From Myoxocephalus aenaeus (Eukaryota > Chordata > Actinopteri > Perciformes > Cottidae), in the NCBI GenBank assembly GCA_038501785.1, contig JBAMJR010000490.1, positions 1 to 64,000 of the forward strand: 64,000 bases of DNA, read 5' to 3'. Each line of letters starts with the position of its first letter. The stretch's first letter is position 1. Under the pieces are notes generated by a model. It was not told the origin of the DNA, did not search any database, and saw nothing but the letters and a program-made list of their open reading frames with translations. This document shows, in pieces, positions 1-10,558 of this stretch. The position numbers were made by a program, and so were the translations under genes.

Positions 1-482
1 TGAACATGTCAGAGCTTAGCTTTCTTTTTGACGTTGTAGCCACTGCCAAATGGGATCCAACCATGTTGGTTGTGACTCTGTAGCCCTTAGCATCTCTGCG
101 TGGGAGTGGTTTTGAAGACCCCCCCAAAACACCAATTTCACTCCTTCAAAGGCTCATATCTCCTCAGGGAAAGATTTTAAGTGCTTGAAACTTGATGGGA
201 TCATTGTCCTGGAAGCCTTGAAGAGGATTCCAAAAGGACAAGTCTGTAGACCCTATAGAAAGCTAACTTCCGGTAGCAGCATGCTAGCTAGTTAAAACCA
301 AGTGGCCCTAGTAGAGCATCCTCGGTTGTCCACCATCCTCTAGTTTTGGGATCACACCACGTGGTTTTCTTCCGTAATCCTACCCCCTAGTATAGCGAAC
401 CTGGGAAACTATGGATGCAAGTTAACCAGTTTATGCTGGCTCGAGCGTGCAGTAACGCCGGCGGCCAGCGGGGGCAGCCAAA

Positions 483-2203
483 GGAGTCTAGCCGTGCTGT
501 CATAGAACACATAAAGAGTCTAGCCGTGATGTCAAAGCACACGCAGAGAGTCTAGCCGTGCTGTCAAAGACCACATAAAGAGTATAGCCCTGATGTCAAA
601 GCACACGCAGAGAGTCTAGCCGTGCTGTCAAAGCACACGCAGAGAGTCTAGCCGTGCTGTCAAAGACCACATAAAGAGTCTAGCCGTGATGTCAAAGACC
701 ACATAAAGAGTCTAGCCGTGCTGTCAAAGACCACATAAGAGTCAAGCACACATAAGAGTCTAGCCGTGATGTCAAAGCACACGCAGAGAGTCTAGCCGTG
801 CTGTCAAAGACCACATAAAGAGTCTAGCCGTGATGTCAAAGCACACATAGAGAGTCTAGCCGTGATGTCAAAGCACACATAAAGAGTATAGCCCTGATGT
901 CAAAGCACACGCAGAGAGTCTAGCCGTGCTGTCAAAGCACACATAAAGAGTCTAGCCGTGATGTCAAAGCACACGCAGAGAGTCTAGCCGTGCTGTCAAG
1001 GACCACATAAAGAGTCTAGCCGTGATGTCAAAGCACACGCAGAGAGTCTAGCCGTGCTGTCAAAGACCACATAAAGAGTCTAGCCGTGATGTCAAAGCAC
1101 ACATAGAGAGTCTAGCCGTGATGTCAAAGCACACATAAAGAGTATAGCCCTGATGTCAAAGCACACGCAGAGAGTCTAGCCGTGCTGTCAAAGCACACAT
1201 AAAGAGTCTAGCCGTGATGTCAAAGCACACGCAGAGAGTCTAGCCGTGCTGTCAAGGACCACATAAAGAGTATAGCCCTGATGTCAAAGCACACATAGAG
1301 AGTCTAGCCGTGATGTCAAAGCACACATAAAAGAGGTCTAGCCGTGATGTCAAAGCACACATAGAGAGTCTAGCCGTGATGTCAAAGCACACGCAGAGAG
1401 TCTAGCCGTGCTGTCAAAGACCACATACAGAGTATAGCCCTGATGTCAAAGCACACATAGAGAGTCTAGCCGTGATGTCAAAGCACACATAAAGAGTCTA
1501 GCCGTGATGTCAAAGCACACATAGAGAGTCTAGCCGTGATGTCAAAGCACACATAGAGAGTCTAGCCGTGATGTCAAAGCACACATAAAGAGTCTAGCCG
1601 TGATGTCAAAGCACACATAGAGAGTCTAGCCCGTGATGTCAAAGCACACGCAGAGAGTCTAGCCGTGCTGTCAAAGACCACATACAGAGTATAGCCCTGA
1701 TGTCAAAGCACACATAGAGAGTCTAGCCGTGATGTCAAAGCACACATAAAGAGTCTAGCCGTGATGTCAAAGCACACATAGAGAGTCTAGCCGTGATGGT
1801 CAAAGCACACGCAGAGAGTCTAGCCGTGCTGTCAAAGACCACATAAAGAGTCTAGCCGTGCTGTCAAAGAACACATAAAGAGTCTAGCCGTGATGTCAAA
1901 GCACATGCAGAGAGTCTAGCCGTGCTGTCAAAGACCACATAAAGAGTATAGCCCTGATGTCAAAGCACACATAAAGAGTCTAGCCGTGATGTACAACCAG
2001 CACACCCGCAGAGAGTCTAGCCGTGATGTCAAAGCACACGCAGAGAGTCTAGCCGTGATGTCAAAGCACACGCAGAGAGTCTAGCCGTGCTGTCAAAGAC
2101 CACATAAAGAGTATAGCCCTGATGTCAAAGCACACGCAGAGAGTCTAGCCGTGCTGTCAAAGACCACATAAAGAGTATAGCCCTGATGTCAAAGCACACG
2201 CAG
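483..2203 (+). repeat. 32-bp minisatellite array, about 54 monomers
   Basis: Head-to-tail 32-bp monomers start AGAGTCTAGCCGTG or AGAGTATAGCCCTG, continue with CTGTCAAAG or ATGTCAAAG, and end in CGCAG, CATAA, CATAG or CATAC. The length is 1,721 bp, about 54 monomers with small indels (for example a defective monomer near 730-750). The rare variant CAAGGACC occurs twice, at 997 and 1253, exactly 256 bp (8 monomers) apart; the clean units have it once. That accounts for 54 versus 46 monomers. Confidence 0.95.
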
Positions 2204-2536
2204 GGTCAAGCTCTGACGCCAAGGCCAACACATTGCGAGGGGATCATCACGCTTTTGACGCACATGTCAGAAAAGGGCCTTCCCGAGGTCCCACAATGTC
2301 GAGGTTCCTACCAATCGATCGGTAATCCACTAGTTAGTATTGACAAGTGCGACGTTCAAGTCTCTGGCGGCTTCAGAACAAAAGATATTAGCTGAGGGAT
2401 CACACCACGTGGTTTTCTTCCGTAATCCTACCCCCTAACCAGGTATAGCCTAACCTGGGAAACTATGGATGCAAGTTAACCAGTTTATGCTGGCTCGAGC
2501 GTGCAGTAACGCCGGCGGCCAGCGGGGGCAGCCAAA
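2204..2536 (+). repeat. CpG-containing spacer and leader between the two minisatellite arrays
   Basis: This non-minisatellite block starts GGTCAAGCTCTGACGCC and runs to the seam TTCCGTAATCCTACCCCC. It is followed by the GC-rich leader (CTGGCTCGAGCGTGCAGTAA, then CGCCGGCGGCCAGCGGGG). The same block recurs between the arrays of every long unit. The short open frames in it start and stop arbitrarily and are not convincing genes. Confidence 0.9.
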
Positions 2537-2824
2537 GGAGTCTAGCCGTGCTGTCATAGAACACATAAAGAGTCTAGCCGTGATGTCAAAGCACACGCAG
2601 AGAGTCTAGCCGTGCTGTCAAAGACCACATAAAGAGTATAGCCCTGATGTCAAAGCACACATAAAGAGTCTAGCCGTGATGTCAAAGCACACGCAGAGAG
2701 TCTAGCCGTGCTGTCAAAGACCACATAAAGAGTATAGCCCTGATGTCAAAGCACACGCAGAGAGTCTAGCCGTGCTGTCAAAGACCACATAAAGAGTCTA
2801 GCCGTGATGTCAAAGCACACGCAG
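2537..2824 (+). repeat. Second 32-bp minisatellite array, 9 monomers
   Basis: Exactly 288 bp, nine monomers in register. The monomer order is the same as in the short arrays of the clean right-hand units. Confidence 0.95.
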
Positions 2825-3047
2825 GGTCAAGCTCTGACGCCAAGGCCAAACACATTGCGAGGGATCATCACGCTATTGACGCACATGTCAGAAAAGGGCC
2901 TTCCCGAGGTCCCACAATGTCGAGGTTCCTACCAATCGATCGGTAATCCACTAGTTAGTATTGACAAGTGCGACGTTCAAGTCTCTGGCGGCTTCAGAAC
3001 AAAAGATATTAGCTGAGGGATCACACCACGTGGTTTTCTTCCGTAAT

Positions 3048-3075
3048 CCTAACCCTAACCCTAACCCCCTAACCC
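3048..3075 (-). repeat. Interstitial telomeric sequence
   Basis: CCTAACCCTAACCCTAAC followed by CCCCTAACCC: about four CCCTAA repeats with one C-expanded variant. The G-rich strand (TTAGGG) is the - strand. The same 28-bp block opens every complete unit (also 11167, 12763, 19698, 24409, 29119, 33829, 38539, 43250, 47960, 52671, 57381 and 62091), always in this orientation. That would fit a telomere lying towards the left of the window. Confidence 0.93.
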
Positions 3076-5357
3076 TTTTAATAACGTTAAAAGTACAGCT
3101 AAATTGAGTCGGTGGAAAAAAGACGGCAACAATCTTGCGACTTCAAACCCCATCCAACCTTGCTCACCTCCCGACCCCGGGCCCCCAAACTTAAGCCCAC
3201 CCCCGGAGTTAAAACACATTATTCGCTCGATTTAGGGAACCGGACCCCCTGGTCCTATAGAGTAAGACGGCAGGGACAAGTCGTGACGGGGCGCACGCGT
3301 GCGGTTACGCAGCCCATTCCCAAGAACATATAAAGAGTCTAGCCCTGATGTCAAAGCACACGCAGAGGGTCTAACAACGACGGATTTCGAAAAGAGTACC
3401 ACGTATGTAACCATTGAGACTGTGCGCATCTTCCAGTAGTAGTGGGATCACTGTGTGTAAAGTATTGACGTCGCGAGCTGCGAGAAAGCAACAGCTATAC
3501 CTCATAGATTTCTTTCTCCGTGTTTTGAGGTCCTACGGTTTCCTCGTTCCACAAACGCATCTGAAAGCTCGTCAAATGACACAGGCGGAAGCAGAACGGT
3601 CATTTCAAGTGGTCTTTCATTATGGTGCAACGAAGATTTATGAAACAAATGGCTCATTTCTTTATTTCTGAACCGAAAAACATGATTTTTGGACTGGAAA
3701 GGCTTGTGAAAATGTCATTGCTTGTGTTTATTGTGATTATTATTGCAGATTCTGATGATTTAGGTCTAATCTTTCTAAAGAGGTGCAGTATTACTCTGGG
3801 GCCTGATGGGAAGTCACCAAAAATACAATTCTTTATGAAAACATTATAACATAGGTGTGCTGTTGTGTTTGTTTAGAGATTTCCACTCTATTTAAGTAAC
3901 ACACACACATAGAGTTATGAACTGATACAACCCATTGTTGTAGCTTTATATTATTGTTTAGTTTACATACCATTTATGACGTCATCTCAAGTCCTTTATT
4001 GTAAACCTGTATTGAGGATGACTACTTAGCTGTCTCACCTCAAGGTATTTGATTTGAACTCACAATCAATTAATATACCACTACCAGTGGGTTTCTACTA
4101 AACCCAACCACCTGGGGATGCACGTCTCACCTCAAGTCCCCCTCCCAGAGGGTTAAAGAAATAAAAGGATGGAAAATGTGAAGGCTTGAATACCAATATT
4201 AATATCCACTGTTTATTATGTTGTGATGTATTATTGAGTGCACTTTTCTTTGAGAGAGGGACAGAAACATGTTCAATTTTGACTAATAAGTTTTATTCTA
4301 ATAGACACTGTGTGATGTAATACTTACCTGGTATCGTAACATGTCATTTTGTACACTTATTATGAGGAAACAGGTTTGTACAGAAGCTAATCGTTGAAAC
4401 TGTTGTACCTAAGGTCACATATGATGTATAATTACAAAGATACAAGTATATCCACATGTGTTACTGTTATAACAGTTGGAGTAGCATAAGGGATAAAGAG
4501 TCTAGCGCTGATGTCCAAGCACACGCAGGGTCAAGCTCTGACGCCAAGGCCAACACATTCTCCTCACAAAGCAGTCTTTTAATTCAAATTAATTACTTTA
4601 AAACCACTTAGAGATCTGGATCCTTTTCCTAAACAAGAGGGGCTTCTCAACATGCATACCCTGAAATATGGGGTCAAAAGCTGCAAGTTAAGGGCCCTAA
4701 CCAGACCCTAATGTAGTTTTCTTTTGATCTTTTTTGACAAGTGCAAAAATGGCAATAAACTCCTAAATATTCATTTGTTTTCTCCCATTTTTCTCACAGA
4801 CACTCAGTAGAGGGCCTACAATGAGGTCATTGGGTGAAATCCCCTTAAAAACATCCACAAGGGCTTAATTGGCTGTATGAAATCCAGGATTTAAAGAGGG
4901 TGTCAGGCCTAACAAACCTGAGACCACCTGAATAGTCTGAGCTGATCAGAGCTTTTTTTTGCTCTGAACATGTCAGAGCTTAGCTTTCTTTTTGACGTTG
5001 TAGCCACTGCCAAATGGGATCCAACCATGTTGGTTGTGACTCTGTAGCCCTTAGCATCTCTGCGTGGGAGTGGTTTGAAGACCCCCCCAAAACAACCAAT
5101 TTCACTCCTTCAAAGGCTCATATCTCCTCAGGGAAAGATTTTAAGTGCTTGAAACTTGATGGGATCATTGTCCTGGAAGCCTTGAAGAGGATTCCAAAAG
5201 GACAAGTCTGTAGACCCTATAGAAAGCTAACTTCCGGTAGCAGCATGCTAGCTAGTTAAAAACCAAGTGGCCCTAGTAGAGCATCCTCGGTTGTCCACCA
5301 TCCTCTAGTTTTGGGATCACACCACGTGGTTTTCTTCCGTAATCCTACCCCCTAGTA

Positions 5358-5551
5358 TAGCCGAACCTGGGAAACTATGGATGCAAGTTAACCAGTTTAT
5401 GCTGGCTCGAGCGTGCAGTAACGCCGGCGGCCAGCGGGGGCAGCCGAAGGAGTCTAGCCGAACCTGGGAAACTATGGATGCAAGTTAACCAGTTTATGCT
5501 GGCTCGAGCGTGCAGTAACGCCGGCGGCCAGCGGGGTGCAGCCAAAGGAGT
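5358..5551 (+). repeat. 97-bp tandem duplication of the GC-rich leader
   Basis: TAGCCGAACCTGGG starts at 5358 and again at 5455. The first copy runs through GGCAGCCGAAGGAGTCTAGCC and then re-enters the start of the leader instead of continuing into the minisatellite. The shared word TAGCCG at the leader start and in the monomer is a likely slippage point. This is the only unit in the window with two leaders in a row. Confidence 0.88.
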
Positions 5552-7985
5552 CTAGCCGTGCTGTCATAGAACACATAAAGAGTCTAGCCGTGATGTCAAA
5601 GCACACGCAGAGAGTCTAGCCGTGCTGTCAAAGCACACGCAGAGAGTCTAGCCGTGCTGTCAAAGACCACATAAAGAGTATAGCCGTGATGTCAAAGCAC
5701 ACGCAGAGAGTCTAGCCGTGCTGTCAAAGCACACGCAGAGAGTCTAGCCGTGCTGTCAAAGACCACATAAAGAGTATAGCCGTGATGTCAAAGCACACAT
5801 AAAGAGTCTAGCTGTGATGTCAAAGACCACATAAAGAGTCTAGCCGTGCTGTCAAAGACCACATAAAGAGTCTAGCCGTGATGTCAAAGCACACATAAAG
5901 AGTCTAGCCGTGATGTCAAAAGCACACGCAGAGAGTCCTAGCCGTGATGTCAAAGCACACATAAAGAGTATAGCCCTGATGTCAAAGCACACATAAAGAG
6001 TCTAGCCGTGATGTCAAAGCACACGCAGAGAGTCTAGCCGTGCTGTCAAAGACCACATAAAGAGTATAGCCCTGATGTCAAAGCACACGCAGAGAGTCTA
6101 AGCCGTGCTGTCAAAGCACACGCAGAGAGTCTAGCCGTGCTGTCAAAGACCACATAAAGAGTATAGCCCTGATGTCAAAGCACACGCAGAGAGTCTAGCC
6201 GTGCTGTCAAAGCACACGCAGAGAGTCTAGCCGTGCTGTCAAAGACCACATAAAGAGTATAGCCGTGATGTCAAAGCACACATAAAGAGTCTAGCCGTGA
6301 TGTCAAAGACCACATAAAGAGTCTAGCCGTGCTGTCAAAGACCACATAAATGAGTCTAGCCGTGATGTCAAAGCACACATAAAGAGTCTAGCCGTGATGT
6401 CAAAGCACACGCAGAGAGTCTAGCCGTGCTGTCAAAGACCACATAAAGAGTATAGCCCTGATGTCAAAGCACACGCAGAGAGTCTAGCCGTGCTGTCAAA
6501 GACCACATAAAGAGTCTAGCCGTGCTGTCAAAGACCACATAAAGAGTCTAGCCGTGATGTCAAAGCACACGCAGAGAGTCTAGCCGTGATGTCAAAGCAC
6601 ACGCAGAGAGTCTAGCCGTGCTGTCAAAGACCACATAAAGAGTCTAGCCGTGCTGTCAAAGAACACATAAAGAGTCTAGCCGTGATGTCAAAGCACACAT
6701 AAAGAGTATAGCCCTGATGTCAAAGCACACATAAAGAGTCTAGCCGTGATGTCAAAGACCACATAAAGAGTCTAGCCGTGCTGTCAAAGACCACATAAAG
6801 AGTCTAGCCGTGCTGTCAAAGACCACATAAAGAGTCTAGCCGTGATGTCAAAGCACACATAAAGAGTCTAGCCGTGATGTCAAAGCACACATAAAGAGTA
6901 TAGCCCTGATGTCAAAGCACACATAAAGAGTCTAGCCGTGATGTCAAAGCACACGCAGAGAGTCTAGCCGTGCTGTCAAAGCACACGCAGAGAGTCTAGC
7001 CGTGCTGTCAAAGACCACATAAAGAGTATAGCCCTGATGTCAAAGCACACGCAAAGAGTCTAGCCGTGCTGTCAAAGAACACATAAAGAGTCTAGCCGTG
7101 ATGTCAAAAGCACATGCAGAGAGTCTAGCCGTGCTGTCAAAGACCACATACAGAGTATAGCCCTGATGTCAAAGCACACATAGAGAGTCTAGCCGTGATG
7201 TCAAAGCACACATAAAGAGTATAGCCCTGATGTCAAAGCACACATAAAGAGTCTAGCCGTGATGTCAAAGCACACGCAGAGAGTCTAGCCGTGCTGTCAA
7301 AGACCACATAAAGAGTATAGCCGTGATGTCAAAGCACACGCAGAGAGTCTAGCCGTGATGTCAAAGACCACATAAAGAGTATAGCCCTGATGTCAAAGCA
7401 CACATAAAGAGTCTAGCCGTGATGTCAAAGCACACATAAAGAGTATAGCCCTGATGTCAAAGCACACATAAAGAGTCTAGCCGTGATGTCAAAGCACACG
7501 CAGAGAGTCTAGCCGTGCTGTCAAGGACCACATAAAGAGTATAGCCCTGATGTCAAAGAACACATAAAGAGTCTAGCCGTGATGTCAAAGCACACGCAGA
7601 GAGTCTAGCCGTGCTGTCAAAGACCACATAAAGAGTATAGCCCTGATGTCAAAGCACACATAAAGAGTCTAGCCGTGATGTCAAAGCACACGCAGAGAGT
7701 CTAAGCCGTGCTGTCAAAGACCACATAAAAGAGTCTAGCCGTGATGTCAAAGCACACGCAGAGAGTCTAGCCGTGCTGTCAAAGACCACATAAAGAGTAT
7801 AGCCCTGATGTCAAAGCACACATAAGGAGTCTAGCCGTGATGTCAAAGCACACGCAGAGAGTCTAGCCGTGCTGTCAAAGACCACATAAAGAGTATAGCC
7901 CTGATGTCAAAGCACACGCAGAGAGTCTAGCCGTGCTGTCAAAGACCACATAAAGAGTATAGCCCTGATGTCAAAGCACACGCAG
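5547..7985 (+). repeat. 32-bp minisatellite array, about 76 monomers
   Basis: 2,439 bp of head-to-tail 32-bp monomers, the longest array in the window, built from the same variant monomers as the others. There are several single-base insertions (for example near 5930, 6100, 6350 and 7104). Compared with the 46-monomer arrays, whole blocks of monomers are duplicated or rearranged. Confidence 0.94.
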
Positions 7986-8317
7986 GGTCAAGCTCTGACG
8001 CCAAGGCCAACACATTGCGAGGGATCATCACGCTTTTGACGCACATGTCAGAAAAGGGCCTTCCCGAGGTCCCACAATGTCGAGGTTCCTACCAATCGAT
8101 CGGTAATCCACTAGTTAGTATTGACAAGTGCGACGTTCAAGTCTCTGGCGGCTTCAGAACAAAAGATATTAGCTGAGGGATCACACCACGTGGTTTTCTT
8201 CCGTAATCCTACCCCCTAACCAGGTATAGCCTAACCTGGGAAACTATGGATGCAAGTTAACCAGTTTATGCCGGCTCGAGCGTGCAGTAACGCCGGCGGC
8301 CAGCGGGGGCAGCCAAA
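7986..8317 (+). repeat. Spacer and leader between arrays
   Basis: Same block as 2204-2536: the GGTCAAGCTCTGACGCC spacer, the seam TTCCGTAATCCTACCCCC, then the GC-rich leader (here with CCGGCTCGAG in place of CTGGCTCGAG). Confidence 0.9.
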
Positions 8318-8596
8318 GGAGTCTAGCCGTGCTGTCAAAGAACACATAAAGAGTCTAGCCGTGATGTCAAAGCACACGCAGAGAGTCTAGCCGTGCTGTC
8401 AAAGACCACATAAAGAGTATAGCCCTGATGTCAAAGCACACATAAAGAGTCTAGCCGTGATGTCAAAGCACACGCAGAGAGTCTAGCCGTGCTGTCAAAG
8501 ACCACATAAAGAGTATAGCCCTGATGTCAAAGCACACGCAGAGAGTCTAGCCGTGCTGTCAAAGACCACATAAAGAGTCTAGCCGTGATGTCAAAG
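8318..8596 (+). repeat. Truncated second minisatellite array
   Basis: Eight complete monomers and most of a ninth. At TGATGTCAAAGC (ending about 8597) the sequence switches to CCCCCCAAAACACC, part of the AT-rich segment of the unit. This is a rearrangement breakpoint within a run of C residues. Confidence 0.9.
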
Positions 8597-8859
8597 CCCC
8601 CCCAAAACACCAATTTTACTCCTTCAACAGTTCATATCTCCTCAGAAAAAAGGTAAAAGTGCTTGAAACTTGATGTGATCCTTGTCCTGGAAGCCTTGAA
8701 CAGGATTCTAAAAGCACAAGTCTGTAGACCCTATAGAAAGCTAACTTCCGGTAGCAGCATGCTAGCTAGTTAAAACCAAGTGGCCCTAGTAGAGCATCCT
8801 CTGTTGTCCACCATCCTCTAGCTTTGGGATCACACCACGTGGTTTTCTTCCGTAATCCT
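8597..8859 (+). repeat. Diverged fragment of the satellite unit
   Basis: Collinear with 21730-21992 of the first clean unit, the same length of 263 bp, but with more than a dozen substitutions. It ends exactly at the seam word TTCCGTAATCCT. The neighbouring unit copies are nearly identical to each other, so this is an older member of the family. Confidence 0.9.
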
Positions 8860-9242
8860 CAACCAACTGCCTGCCAACACCTAAACTTAACCAGGAATTT
8901 GCCTAAACTCTCACCTAACCTCAACCAATTGCCTACCAACACCTAAACTCAACCAGGAATTTGCCTAAACTCTCACCTAACCTCAACCACTACCTACCAG
9001 CGCCTAAACTCAACCTTGACCTCAACTATTGCTAACCCAACCCAGTCCTTTTACCTTACCTCAACCACTTACCTATTCACGCCTAACTTCAACCCACTCA
9101 CCGGCCCTCTCGCCGAACCTCAACCAATTTCCTACCAGCACATTACTCAAACAAGTACTTACCTGAACCAATACTCTACCAATAATAACCCCTACCCAGT
9201 TCCTCTCACCTAACTTCTACCAATTTCCTACCAGCACCTTAC
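8858..9242 (+). repeat. C-rich telomere-like tandem repeat, left part
   Basis: CTCAACC starts at 8858, 8920 and 8982 in a clear 62-bp period. The motif is rich in CCTAACC, CTAAACTC and CTCAACC, which look like degenerate CCCTAA units. Further right (9125 to 9221) the period becomes about 96 bp around CAATTTCCTACCAGCAC. A 65-residue open frame here (9016-9213) only reflects the stop-poor, C-rich repeat. The right part of the same repeat resumes after the LINE at 10180. Confidence 0.85.
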
Positions 9243-10179
9243 CTTGAAAGTCAGCGCTCAGCTTCAATCACTGACGTTAAAAACCTCAAACCAAGCCAGA
9301 AATCTAGGTGTAGTTATGGATTCAGACCTCAACCTGAACAGCCATATCAAGACAATTACAAAATCAGCCTACTACCACCTGAAGAATATATCAAGGGTTA
9401 GAGGACTTATGTCTCAACAGGATTTGGAGAAACTTGTCCATGCATTTATCTTCAGTAGACTGGACTACTGTAACGGTGTGTTCACAGGCCTCTGTAAAAA
9501 GTCAATCAGAAAGCTGCAGCTGATTCAGAACGCTGCAGCTCGAGTCCTCACTAAGACCAGGAAAGTGGATCACATCACACCAGTTCTGAGGTCTTTGCAC
9601 TGGCTTCCTGTCAAACAAAGAATTGACTTTAAAATCCTGCTGCTGGTTTATAAAGCACTGAATGGTTTAGGGCCTAAGTATGTTTGTGATCTGCTGCTAC
9701 CTTATGAACCATCCCGACCCCTCAGGTCGTCTGGGACGGGTCTACTTTCTGTTCCAAGAGTCAGAACTAAACATGGAGAAGCAGCGTTCAGCTTTTCTGC
9801 TCCACATATCTGGAACAAGGTCCCTGAAAGCTGCAGGTCTGCTGAGACCCTCAGCTCCTTTAAATCCAGATTGAAGACTTTTCTGTTTGCTGTTGCCTTT
9901 AATTGATCCAGATTCAATTGCTGCATCTCACTACTGCATTTTATTTCTTAAACTGCACTGCAACTTTTATTCAATTTTTATTTTTTATTTATCTTTTTGA
10001 CTGTTTTAATGTTTTCTTAACTGTTTTAAATCCTGTTTTCTACTGTGTTAATGTTTCTTAACTGTTTTAAATCCTGTTTTCTCTGCATTATGTTTTGATG
10101 CTCTTAATGGTTTTATGTGAAGCACTTTGAATCGCCTTGTTGTTGAAATGTGCTATACAAATAAACTTGCCTTGCCTTG
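9243..10179 (+). mobile_element. 5'-truncated L2-like LINE (non-LTR retrotransposon)
   Basis: The element holds the last 220 codons of a reverse transcriptase-type ORF (9244-9906), then a 3' UTR of about 270 bp. It ends in a stretch typical of fish L2-type elements: GCACTTTGAATCGCCTTG, ATGTGCTATACAAATAAA and a CTTGCCTTGCC tail. It lacks the upstream endonuclease and the catalytic palm region, so it is dead. A 6-bp CCTTAC is present on both sides (9237-9242 and 10180-10185). Joining the flanks restores the 96-bp repeat register of the host sequence. The clade assignment is from recalled family features, not a database search. Confidence 0.85.
9244..9906 (+). pseudogene. C-terminal fragment of a LINE reverse transcriptase
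   Basis: 220 residues, open to a TGA stop. The first codon is TTG, so this is an open segment rather than a complete gene. Conserved C-terminal motifs of L2/CR1-group ORF2 proteins are visible: LGVVMDSDLNLNSHI (residues 21-35), LDYCN (73-77), LQLIQNAAAR (91-100), ITPVLRSLHWLPV (111-123), IDFKILLLVYKAL (127-139) and TLSSFKSRLKTFLF (202-215). The catalytic DD-containing palm motif and the endonuclease would lie upstream and are missing. The frame is intact, which suggests a fairly young insertion. It cannot support retrotransposition. Confidence 0.87.
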
Positions 10180-10556
10180 CCTTACTCAACCAAAAGCTTA
10201 CCCATACTAATCATTTGACCAATATGGACCCCAACCCGGTTCCTTCTTACTTTACCTCTTACCATCCCCTTATGAATACTGCCCACTGGGTGAATAGATC
10301 TTCGGAGGAGGTATTACTAAATGACATGCGTCGGCCCGTGCACCGCCGTGAGTTTCCATTCAACTACCAAGCCGTCGGGCGAACGTAGGGAGATTCATGA
10401 GTAAAGATGAAAAACCTAACCCAACCCCCCTAACTCAACCCCAAACCTAACCCGCCAGTCTCTGGACACCTCCCATGTGGCTCATGGGCTGCCCTCTTTT
10501 TGCAGATGCACACCCCCTAACCACAAAGCATCATCTTCCACACCTAACCTTAAGTC
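10180..10556 (+). repeat. C-rich telomere-like sequence, right part
   Basis: This continues the repeat interrupted by the LINE: CTTACTCAACCAAAAGC aligns with the earlier TTACTCAAACAAGTAC at about 9141. The register weakens after about 10260. At 10410-10460 there is a cluster of degenerate telomere units (AACCTAACCCAACCCCCC, CTAACTCAACC, AAACCTAACCC). It joins satellite sequence at about 10557, where TCGG meets TTTATGACGTCATC. I see no gene here. Confidence 0.75.
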
Positions 10557-10558
10557 GG

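Larger units (their letters stand above)
1..3047 (+). repeat. Partial composite satellite unit (left edge, long-array version)
   Basis: Position 1 matches the interior of the 4.71-kb unit (equivalent to 21613 in the first clean unit). From there the order is the same: AT-rich segment, GC-rich leader, 32-bp minisatellite array, spacer, leader, short array, spacer. The copy is about 253 bp longer than the clean units because its main array has eight more monomers. It carries scattered single-base indels that the right-hand copies lack, so it is either older or poorly polished. I see no gene in it. Confidence 0.93.
3048..8596 (+). repeat. Composite satellite unit, longest version, truncated at its right end
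   Basis: The unit begins with the telomeric block and follows the standard order. It differs from the 4,710-bp units in three ways. The GC-rich leader is tandemly duplicated (97-bp period from 5358). The main array is much longer (about 76 monomers). The second array breaks off in mid-monomer at about 8596, where sequence from another part of the unit follows. Homopolymer and single-base indels are frequent. No gene is supported. Confidence 0.9.

Noticed and set aside
2204..2420. rRNA- or tRNA-like gene in the CpG-bearing spacer
   Set aside because: The sequence looked structured at first, but it matches no conserved rRNA core I can recall and has no tRNA A/B boxes or cloverleaf.
9016..9213. 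65-codon open frame in the C-rich repeat
   Set aside because: The repeat has few stop words on this strand. There is no conserved motif and the composition follows the repeat.
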